A DNA stretch of 64,000 nt. It comes from JADKAV01 sp963818505. Lineage in GTDB: Bacteria; Actinomycetota; Actinomycetes; S36-B12; UBA10799. The stretch spans positions 1,240,001 to 1,304,000 of the forward strand of contig CAWFSJ010000005.1 of NCBI GenBank assembly GCA_963818505.1, read 5' to 3'. Below, one piece after another: positions 56,168 through 64,000 of this stretch. Position 1 is the stretch's first letter, and every line of letters begins with the position of its first letter. Under the pieces are notes generated by a model. The model was not told the origin of the DNA, did not search any database, and saw only the letters and a program-made list of their open reading frames with translations. Position numbers and translations under genes: made by a program.

Positions 56168-57657
56168 AGCGTCACCGGGCACAGCCATCGATCCACCACA
56201 TTGCTCCTGATCCTTGTGCAGTCGTCGCGCCCGATCGTTCCCACGGGGTCGATCTGGGTCTGATCGGGACCGGTCACGACCCACACATTCTGGGCCTGAT
56301 CCAGTTCCGCCTTCAGCCACTGCAGCATCGCGGTGCCGGTGAAGTCCTTCTGCACGACATGGACCGGCACTCCCTGCGGCAGGTTGCCCGCCAGCAGGAA
56401 GGTACTCGGGTATTGCCCGTCGACAATGACGGCGTCGCCGGGCTGGACGCGCAAGAAAGCGCCCGCTTCCACCTGGTACCACTGCTGCGCGAACTCGACT
56501 CGCCTGCCGGAGGCCGATTGGGTCAAGACCCCCGCCGCCAGCGTCAACACGACTCCCAGGGCGAGGGTGATCCTCGGTGGTGCCGCCAGACTGATCGCCC
56601 AGACGATGATGACCGCTGCCAGCATCTCGGCCGGGATGGCGTACCGGATGACGCCGAAGACCGCTAGCCATATGGCAAGCCCGCTGATCGTGAAGGCCAC
56701 GACCGCCGCGCCTTCGGCCGTGACGCGCTTGTGTAGCACTGCGATCGCGACAAGGGCGACGACCAGCAGCAACCATCGCGGATCACGAACCGGCAGATCC
56801 AGGACCTGGGCTTGACCAGTGGCCATTTCCCATGGCCAGCTGAGCCAGCCGATCAGTCCGTTGACGCCGTAGCGCTCGTCGGTCAGGTTGTCTGTCGGGT
56901 ACCAGGGGCTGGCGAAGAGGGAGTTCCAGAACGGGAACACCGGACTGTCGTAGGTGCGCTGCAGACTCAAGGCCCAGGCAGCCCCGGTGAGCAGCCAGCC
57001 GACTGCCGCACCGGCTACCCAGAAACCGGTTCGGCGCACGCGACGGTCGGGCAAGATCAGCACGGCGATGATTGCAGCCAGTGCGAACGGCGCGCTGGTG
57101 TACTTGAGCCCGACGGCGGCCCCGGCCAGCAGCCCGGCGGCCAGTGTCGCCCAGGGTTGGGCGTGCAGGATCAACAGGACCCCGGCCAGCAGCAACGAGG
57201 CCAGGAGCACATCGCTGTAGCTGGTTCCCACTTCGCTGCGGAAAGCTGCGCCCACGACCGCGAGCAGTGCCGCCACCGTGCTCGTCGCGAGCTGCCAGCC
57301 GCCGGAATAGGGGAGCACCCGCATGGCGATGCGGCGCGTGAACACCGCTGCCAAGCCGGCGAGGGCGCCCAGCGCCGCTTGGGCGACCACCGGGGGCAGC
57401 GCGTTCACCAGTAGGTAGAAGGGGATCTGTGGCATGGGGTTCTGGAAGCGGCCGCCGTAGAGGTCGGGATCGGTGAGCCCTCCGTGGAACAGCTGCCAGG
57501 GGTACCAGTAGTGGTACTGCAACTGGTCCCAGTTGGCGTCCTGTTCAAGCAGAGCCGCGACGCCGGCGCATGCTGCGACCAGCAGCACATCCACAAGAAC
57601 GCCCCAACGCCGCACTCGGCCATTGTTCACCAGGGGCGCAGGTTCGCTGGGAGCCAT
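56164..57657 (-). CDS. Polytopic membrane protein, GT-C glycosyltransferase-like
   Basis: 497 aa with about eleven helices. An acidic motif in the first external loop, NWDQLQYHYWYPW (residues 42-54), and a C-terminal soluble tail (GDAVIVDGQYPSTFLLAGNLPQ onward) are typical of GT-C enzymes that use lipid-linked sugars. The family is not recognised precisely and no cell-wall glycan genes flank it apart from an L,D-transpeptidase 70 nt upstream. Overlaps tsaC by 4 nt. Confidence 0.65.
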   Translation of the reverse strand: MAPSEPAPLVNNGRVRRWGVLVDVLLVAACAGVAALLEQDANWDQLQYHYWYPWQLFHGGLTDPDLYGGRFQNPMPQIPFYLLVNALPPVVAQAALGALAGLAAVFTRRIAMRVLPYSGGWQLATSTVAALLAVVGAAFRSEVGTSYSDVLLASLLLAGVLLILHAQPWATLAAGLLAGAAVGLKYTSAPFALAAIIAVLILPDRRVRRTGFWVAGAAVGWLLTGAAWALSLQRTYDSPVFPFWNSLFASPWYPTDNLTDERYGVNGLIGWLSWPWEMATGQAQVLDLPVRDPRWLLLVVALVAIAVLHKRVTAEGAAVVAFTISGLAIWLAVFGVIRYAIPAEMLAAVIIVWAISLAAPPRITLALGVVLTLAAGVLTQSASGRRVEFAQQWYQVEAGAFLRVQPGDAVIVDGQYPSTFLLAGNLPQGVPVHVVQKDFTGTAMLQWLKAELDQAQNVWVVTGPDQTQIDPVGTIGRDDCTRIRSNVVDRWLCPVTL

Positions 57658-57659
57658 GT

Positions 57660-57704
57660 TGTTTTCGGCGCTCTGGTTGCAGGTTTCCAGCTTTGCTTGT
57701 GGCG
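57660..57704 (+). repeat. Dispersed repeat, family 4, copy 2
   Basis: TGTTTTCGGCGCTCTGGTTGCAGGTTTCCAGCTTTGCTTG in two blocks, about 80 percent like 49789-49833. It fills the 70-bp gap between the L,D-transpeptidase and the GT-C-like gene. Confidence 0.65.
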
Positions 57705-57726
57705 GCTGGCCCCAACACCGCCCGGA

Positions 57727-58452
57727 CTAGGAGCGGTAGACGTAAACCGGAGTGCCGACCGAGGTGGTCCGGTAAAGACTCCGGGCGTCTTTGTAGACCC
57801 GGATGTTGACGCACCCGAGCGACGCGCCGTTGTAGCCGTCGCGATGGAAGCCCGGCGAGTAGTGAACGGCCTGGCCGCCGCTGAAGAACATCGAGAACGG
57901 CATCGGAGTGCCGGCCAGATCGCTGATCAGGTAACGGATCTTGGAATAGACACGGAACTGCCCGTTGCGGGTGGGGGTCTGTTCGGATCCGAAGCGCACA
58001 TCCGTGACCAACTTCTGCTTGCCATTGGTCATCTGGCGCAGGACCAGCTGGGTCTTGTCGATGCACAGCACCTTGTTGCTCGTGCGGCAGATCTTGGGGA
58101 GCTTGCCATTGCCGTACAGCTTCTTCAACTTCAGGGCGGGGCTCTGGGTCACCTTGCCGGTGGGCCAGTAGCCGAACTTGTCCTGGAACGACTTGTAAGC
58201 CTTGCGGGTCTGTTCATCGAAGACGCCGTTGACAGGCGCAGGCTTGCCCACACCGTTCAACTGCTCCTGGATCGTCGTGACGGACTGGCCCTCCATGCCG
58301 GCCTTGATCTTGGCCTTGCCTTTGTAGACCAGCGAAAGCGGGGGCGCCTTCTTGACTGGCGGCTCAGTGGGAGTGGTCGTGGGGGTCGGCGTGGGCGCAG
58401 GCGTGTCTTCTGCTGGCATGAGCAGGACAACTGCGGCGAGGGCGTCGATCAC
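57727..58452 (-). CDS. L,D-transpeptidase with peptidoglycan-binding domain
   Basis: 241 aa. A short hydrophobic N-terminus (a signal that seems weak or short) is followed by a Pro/Thr-rich linker (TPAPTPTPTTTPTEPP), a peptidoglycan-binding repeat (GQSVTTIQEQLNGVGKPAPVNGVFDEQT, split) and a YkuD domain with His in HYSPGFHRDGYNG and nucleophile Cys in SLGCVNIR. It would form 3-3 links in peptidoglycan or anchor proteins. Start is a GTG; a slightly upstream start cannot be excluded given the short signal. Confidence 0.88.
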   Translation of the reverse strand: MIDALAAVVLLMPAEDTPAPTPTPTTTPTEPPVKKAPPLSLVYKGKAKIKAGMEGQSVTTIQEQLNGVGKPAPVNGVFDEQTRKAYKSFQDKFGYWPTGKVTQSPALKLKKLYGNGKLPKICRTSNKVLCIDKTQLVLRQMTNGKQKLVTDVRFGSEQTPTRNGQFRVYSKIRYLISDLAGTPMPFSMFFSGGQAVHYSPGFHRDGYNGASLGCVNIRVYKDARSLYRTTSVGTPVYVYRS

Positions 58453-58513
58453 CCTTCCAGTGTCGCCCGAGCGCGCTGGCTAATCAACACCGCCTTCGGA
58501 TGAGGCCTGCGCC

Positions 58514-58519
58514 TAGCCT
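58514..58519 (+). promoter_or_regulatory. Leaderless -10 box of the crcB operon
   Basis: TAGCCT followed by six bases (GTTGGT) and the GTG at 58526. A leaderless mRNA leaves no room for a fluoride riboswitch, and none is seen upstream. Confidence 0.55.
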
Positions 58520-58525
58520 GTTGGT

Positions 58526-58981
58526 GTGGGCGAAACACGTGGCGAGCCGGTCGATCCCGACGCTTCCCCCTTCGACGTCGAGGCCCAGGGACAGCGTGTG
58601 TGGGACCTGGTGGCGGCCATCGCTGCCGGTGGGGCGCTGGGCGGGGCGCTGCGCTACCTGCTCAATGAAGCGGTGCCTCTGAGCGGTTTCCCATGGGCGA
58701 CGTTCATGGAGAACGTCACCGGCTGCTTCCTACTGGGCGCGCTGATGGTGTACCTGCTGGACGTCTGGCCTCCCAGTCGCTACCTGCGCCCGTTCCTGGC
58801 AGTCGGCGTGCTCGGGGGCTTCACGACGTTCTCGGCATACACGGTTGAAACCCGGGGGCTGCTGGCCGAAGGCCGTGGTCCTGCCGCATTTGCCTACCTC
58901 TTCGGCAGCCTCCTGGCAGGGCTCGCGGGCACCTGGCTGGGCATCACTGCGGCCCGCGCATTGAACAAGGAGGCACGATGA
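58526..58981 (+). CDS. crcB: Fluoride channel CrcB, first subunit
   Basis: 151 aa with four membrane helices. Family motifs GGALGGALRYLLNE near residue 36, GCFLLGALMVYL and GVLGGFTTFSAYTVET, the last with the conserved Phe/Thr residues of the Fluc pore. The first 25 residues are an extra polar tail. Fluc channels work as dimers; two different subunits in one operon usually form a heterodimer. Overlaps the DUF190 gene by 4 nt. Confidence 0.93.
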   Translation: MGETRGEPVDPDASPFDVEAQGQRVWDLVAAIAAGGALGGALRYLLNEAVPLSGFPWATFMENVTGCFLLGALMVYLLDVWPPSRYLRPFLAVGVLGGFTTFSAYTVETRGLLAEGRGPAAFAYLFGSLLAGLAGTWLGITAARALNKEAR

Positions 58982-59313
58982 AACTACAAGGTGCGGCGGT
59001 GCGGCTGACGATCTTCGTGGGAGAGTCCGATCAATACCACCACCGTCCGGTCTACACCGAGATCGTGCACAGGGCACATGCGGCGGGCCTCGCCGGAGCC
59101 AGTGTCTTGCGTGGGATCGAAGGCTACGGGGCATCCTCGCGAATCCACACGAACCGGCTACTCAGTCTCAGTGAAGACCTTCCGGTGGCGGTCGTGATCG
59201 TCGACACCAAGCAGCGCGTCGACGCCTTCCTGCCCGAGCTCGACGATCTGATCACCGAGGGTCTGGTGATCGTGGACCCGGTGGACGTGATCAAGTACGT
59301 GGGCCGTTCGTGA
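58978..59313 (+). CDS. DUF190 domain protein between crcB genes
   Basis: 111 aa PII-like protein: LTIFVGESDQYHHRPVYTEIVHRAHAAGLAGASVLRGIEGYG (residues 9-50) and LPVAVVIVDTKQRVDAFLPELD. DUF190 is often next to crcB genes and may sense a ligand linked to fluoride, but its role is unproven. Overlaps both neighbours by 4 nt. Confidence 0.9.
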   Translation: MKLQGAAVRLTIFVGESDQYHHRPVYTEIVHRAHAAGLAGASVLRGIEGYGASSRIHTNRLLSLSEDLPVAVVIVDTKQRVDAFLPELDDLITEGLVIVDPVDVIKYVGRS

Positions 59314-59672
59314 CCCTGCTGCTGGTGATGGCCGGGGCTGCGATCGGAGCGCCGAGTCGCTGGCTGGTCGACCGTTTCGTGCAGCGACGCCACGACAGCG
59401 TGTTCCCTTGGGGCACGTTGGTGATCAATGTTCTCGGCTCCGCGGTGCTGGGATTCATCCTGGGGGCCGGTGCTTCGGGCGAGTTGGTCTTACTGCTGGG
59501 CACGGGGTTCTGCGGCGGTTTCACCACATTCAGCACTTTCAGCTACGAGACCATCCGCCTGGTCGAGGAGGGATCCGGCGGCGAAGCTTTGCTCAACGTC
59601 GGCGCGTCGCTGGTCGCTGGCCTGGCGGCGGCATCGGCCGGTTGGTACGCCGGTGTCGCGCTCCTCGGCTGA
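59310..59672 (+). CDS. crcB: Fluoride channel CrcB, second subunit
   Basis: 120 aa with four membrane helices: GAAIGAPSRWLVDRFV, FPWGTLVINVLGSAVLGFILG and GFCGGFTTFSTFSYET. Shorter than the first subunit and without its N-terminal tail. It ends 3 nt before the convergent glycosidase gene. Confidence 0.94.
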   Translation: MTLLLVMAGAAIGAPSRWLVDRFVQRRHDSVFPWGTLVINVLGSAVLGFILGAGASGELVLLLGTGFCGGFTTFSTFSYETIRLVEEGSGGEALLNVGASLVAGLAAASAGWYAGVALLG

Positions 59673-59675
59673 ACC

Positions 59676-62318
59676 TCAGCCCATCCGGCCGATGATCAGG
59701 TCGGCTACCAGTCCCGTCCAGCCGGTCTGATGGCTGGCTCCGAGTCCCGCCCCGTTGTCGCCGTGGAAGTACTCGTAGAAGTACGGCGCGAAGTTCCAAC
59801 GCGGGTCGGTCTGGAACTTCTCGGTGTCGCCGAACACGGGCCGACGACCTCCCGGCCCCGGCAGGAACACGCTGATCAGGCGCCTGCGTAGTTCCTCCGC
59901 GACCTCGCGCATGTTGGCCATGTCCCCACTGCCGGTCGGGCATTCGACCTGGAAGGTGTCCCCGAGGTACATGTAGTAGCGCTCAAGGGCCTCGATGACC
60001 AAGTGGTTGATCGGGAACCAGACCGGCCCGCGCCAATTGGAGTTGCCGCCGTAAAGCGGCGACTGTGATTCGGCCGGCTCGTAGTCGACGCTGAACGTGT
60101 GACCGTCGATGGCGACGCTGAATGGTGCGGTCAGGTGTCGCTTGGACAGACTGCGCAGCCCGTGCGGTGACAGGAAGGAGTCCTCGCTGAGCACCTCCAG
60201 CATGACCCGCCGCAGTCGTTCCGGGTCAAGGACAGTGAGCAGCAACTTGTGCTGTTCGGGGGAGCGGTAGACGAAGCCGGCCCGCCCGGAGTCGATGGTG
60301 TCCAGACCTCGGCGGCGCAGGAAGTCCGAGAACCGCTCGTACAGTCGGGCGTTGCGCTGCAGCGCTTTGTCAGTCTCGATCCAGGCAGCCGCCAGAATCG
60401 GGATCAGACCCACGATCGAACGCACCCGTAGCGGCTCCTGGGAGCCGTCGGGCCGCAGCAACTGGTCGTAGAAGAACCCTTCCTGCCAGTCCCACATCCC
60501 ACTGGACACCATGCCGTCGGTGATCGCAGCGAAGTGCTCGGCGAACTTCAGCGCCATCGCGTCGTAGACGGCATCGTGCTCAGCCAGTCGCAGCGCGATC
60601 CGCAGCATGCTCAAGCAGTAGAAGGCCATCCACGCGGTGCCGTCTGCCTGTTCGAGCCGGCAACCTTCCGGCAACTCGGAGCGGTTGATCGGCCCGACGT
60701 TGTCAAGGCCCAGGAAGCCGCCCTGGAAGACGTTGTTGCCCTCGGCGTCGACGCGGTTGACCCACCACGTGAAGTTCATCAGCAACTTCTGGAAGACCTC
60801 TGCCAGGAAGTCGTAGTCCTTGGTCCCGTCGATCTCGAAGACCCGTAACGCCGCCCAAGCGTGCACCGGCGGGTTGGTGTCGCTGAAGTTCCACTCGTAG
60901 GCGGGCAGCGCGCCGTTCGGATGCATGTACCACTCGCGGCACATCAGCAGCAATTGGTACTTGGCGTACGAGGGGTCGATGTGGGTGAAGACGACCGTGT
61001 GGAAGGCCAGATCCCAGGCGGCGAACCAGGGGTACTCCCAGGAATCGGGCATCGAGATCACGTCGTAGGCGTCCACGTGCTGCCAGTTGTGATTGCGCCG
61101 GGAGTCAGCAGGTGGGGGTGCCGGTTCGTTGGCATCGCCGGCCAGCCAGCGTTGGATGTCGTAGCGGTAGAACTGTTTGCTCCAGATCATCCCGGCGAAG
61201 GCCATGCGCATCGCCTGCAACTCATCGGCGGGGCAGTTGTCAGGTGCAAGATCGCCGTAGAACTCATCGGCCTCGCTCAACCGAGTGGCGAACAACTCGT
61301 CGAAGCCGGTGGTCAGTGCCTGTGGATCGGGGCGGTTCTCCGGCGACTTCCAAAGCCGGAGGCGGATCTCCTGGGATTCCCCTGGTGCGACCGTCAGCCG
61401 GTACCACCATGCGCCCTTCGTTCCGCGGTTCTCCGGATTGACACTGGGATCGCCGAGGCGGACATGCCGGTCGATGCCGTCCTTCGGGTAAGAGGTGATG
61501 TTCTCGGCACCGAACAGCAGTTGCTCGTTGGTCTCGTTGTGGCAGCACAGCGGCTTGGGCATCGAGCCGTCAGGCAATGGGCTCGGATCCAAGTGGTAGG
61601 TGCCTGATCGCCAGTGGGTGGCGATCATCGCGCCGCCGTCGACCCGTAACTCCGGCACCGGGTGGCCGCGGCCCCAGCCCCACGTGTTGCGGAACCACAT
61701 TGTGGGCAGGACATCCAGGGTGGCTTCGTCTGGTCCTGCATTGGTCACTTTGATCCGGATGCTTATGTCGGTGGGGGTGGCTTTCGCGTAGTCCACGTCG
61801 ACGACCCAGAAGCGGTCGTCGTCGAAGATCCCGGTGTCGATCAGTTCGTACTCGGGCTGCGTGCGGTCACGTTCGCCATTTGTCTTGAGCAGGTCCTCGT
61901 AAGGGTACTCGCCCTGCGGGTAGTGGTAGCGCCACTGCAGCCAGGCGTGCGACGGTAGGGCGTCGCGGTACCAGTAGTACTCCTTGACGTCCTCGCCGTG
62001 GTTTCCCTGGGTGCTGTCAAGGCCGTAGAGGCGCTCCTTGAGGATCGGGTCCTTGCCGTTCCACAGGCCGAGGGAGAAGCAGGTGTCCTGCAGGAGGTCC
62101 GAGAGTCCGGCCAGGCCGTCCTCGCTCCAGCGGAAGGTGCGTGCGTGTGCGTGCTCGAACGGGAAGTACTTCCAGGCGTCACCGTCTGTCGAGTAGTCCT
62201 CACGCACGGTGCCCCAACCCCGCTCCGACAAGTAGGGGCCCCACTGGTACCAAGGGCCGGCCTGCTCCGGGCCACCGGCGATACCGCCGGCCTGCTTCAT
62301 ACGCTCGTACTCGCTCAC
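59676..62318 (-). CDS. GH63-like glycoside hydrolase (MGH1-type)
   Basis: 880 aa from a GTG, preceded by TACCCT (62326-62331) 7 nt upstream. The C-terminal (alpha/alpha)6 barrel is recognisable by HNWQHVDAYDVISMPDSWEYPWFAAWDLAFH (residues about 430-460, split), NWRGPVWFPINHLVIEAL and TGWTGLVADLI at the end. Bacterial relatives include mannosylglycerate/glucosylglycerate hydrolases and alpha-glucosidase-like enzymes; the substrate here is not clear. No signal peptide, so cytoplasmic, suggesting use of an internal solute or storage sugar. Confidence 0.82.
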   Translation of the reverse strand: MSEYERMKQAGGIAGGPEQAGPWYQWGPYLSERGWGTVREDYSTDGDAWKYFPFEHAHARTFRWSEDGLAGLSDLLQDTCFSLGLWNGKDPILKERLYGLDSTQGNHGEDVKEYYWYRDALPSHAWLQWRYHYPQGEYPYEDLLKTNGERDRTQPEYELIDTGIFDDDRFWVVDVDYAKATPTDISIRIKVTNAGPDEATLDVLPTMWFRNTWGWGRGHPVPELRVDGGAMIATHWRSGTYHLDPSPLPDGSMPKPLCCHNETNEQLLFGAENITSYPKDGIDRHVRLGDPSVNPENRGTKGAWWYRLTVAPGESQEIRLRLWKSPENRPDPQALTTGFDELFATRLSEADEFYGDLAPDNCPADELQAMRMAFAGMIWSKQFYRYDIQRWLAGDANEPAPPPADSRRNHNWQHVDAYDVISMPDSWEYPWFAAWDLAFHTVVFTHIDPSYAKYQLLLMCREWYMHPNGALPAYEWNFSDTNPPVHAWAALRVFEIDGTKDYDFLAEVFQKLLMNFTWWVNRVDAEGNNVFQGGFLGLDNVGPINRSELPEGCRLEQADGTAWMAFYCLSMLRIALRLAEHDAVYDAMALKFAEHFAAITDGMVSSGMWDWQEGFFYDQLLRPDGSQEPLRVRSIVGLIPILAAAWIETDKALQRNARLYERFSDFLRRRGLDTIDSGRAGFVYRSPEQHKLLLTVLDPERLRRVMLEVLSEDSFLSPHGLRSLSKRHLTAPFSVAIDGHTFSVDYEPAESQSPLYGGNSNWRGPVWFPINHLVIEALERYYMYLGDTFQVECPTGSGDMANMREVAEELRRRLISVFLPGPGGRRPVFGDTEKFQTDPRWNFAPYFYEYFHGDNGAGLGASHQTGWTGLVADLIIGRMG

Positions 62319-62515
62319 CCGGTGAAGGGTAGTCGCGCCGGGTGTGTGGTGGCGCGGCTCGCGTCGGGCAGCGACCAAGCACCTGGAGTCGCTCGCGCAC
62401 GCCCCAATAGCGGTTGCGTTCACCCAGGGCGAAGTCGGGAAGCCCACGAGACAGGTCGTCGTTGTCGTAGGTCGAGGTTAGAGTGATAAATCAGGCGTCT
62501 GATGGGAGTGAACGG

Positions 62516-64000
<1,485 letters not shown>

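Noticed and set aside
55205..56776. 523-aa version of the Sua5-type synthase
   Set aside because: The added N-terminus is an antisense-like, Arg/Gly-rich shadow overlapping the GT-C-like gene; YrdC homology begins right after the GTG at 56167.
58453..58525. Fluoride (crcB) riboswitch upstream of crcB
   Set aside because: Looked for the conserved aptamer blocks; none found, and the predicted transcript starts at the start codon.

Overview
The window is 64 kb of high-GC, gene-dense bacterial chromosome. Its family content points to an actinobacterium (phylum Actinomycetota): DUF2505, DUF3159 and DUF5302 proteins, a PriA/HisA relative, ClpC, a CtpE-like P-type ATPase, long-form threonylcarbamoyl-AMP synthase, many GTG starts, and -10 boxes placed 6-7 nt before start codons (leaderless transcription). 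No rRNA, tRNA, CRISPR array, prophage or intact insertion sequence was seen. I recognise no specific genus.

Layout. 0-3 kb: glutathione peroxidase, glycerate kinase, a DCC-family protein, a DM13 protein and DUF427. 3.0-3.4 kb: a repeat cluster holding a 66-bp palindrome, a half copy of it, and the truncated 5' end of what looks like an IS481-type transposase gene. 3.4-12.3 kb: membrane protein fragments, an MFS exporter, a GGDEF protein, a degenerate HisA/PriA homologue, ArfB, 5-FTHF cyclo-ligase, a UvrD-like helicase and DUF2505. 12.3-15.6 kb: serA (frameshifted), a Phd/VapC-type toxin-antitoxin pair with its own operator, and a gamma-glutamyltransferase. 15.6-15.95 kb: a second repeat cluster. 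16-26 kb (minus strand): pyruvate phosphate dikinase, nitrilase plus lipase-like hydrolase, CsoR-CopZ, and a tightly overlapped P-type ATPase / DUF2252 / FUSC operon. 26.1-28.6 kb: a large LuxR-type regulator divergent from that operon.

29-41 kb: thioesterase, YceI, YhhN, pyrophosphatase, PBP4, DUF5302, then an alkane hydroxylation operon (alkB, rubredoxin, TetR regulator) with a clear palindromic operator, followed by hydrolase, AIM24, DUF3159, SRPBCC, a wax-ester-synthase-like acyltransferase and a quinone oxidoreductase. Together with the thioesterase these suggest hydrocarbon and storage-lipid metabolism. 41-50 kb: YyaL-type thioredoxin-domain protein, epoxide-hydrolase-like protein, sirtuin, CtpE-like ATPase, EamA transporter and M20 peptidase. 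49.9-51.2 kb: a yybP-ykoY (manganese) riboswitch, a TerC/Alx membrane protein and an overlapping winged-helix gene. 51-64 kb: YdeI, a large FUSC protein, alcohol dehydrogenase, Sua5-type synthase, a GT-C-like membrane protein, L,D-transpeptidase, a crcB-DUF190-crcB fluoride export operon, a GH63-like glycosidase and the first 495 codons of clpC.

Three themes cut across the window. First, four dispersed repeat families occupy intergenic gaps. Second, about twenty genes have a -10 hexamer ending 6-7 nt before the start codon. Third, several conserved genes (serA, DUF2252, the alk TetR, the CtpE start) each carry one single-base frameshift, mostly in a short G/C run; this looks more like residual sequencing error than decay.
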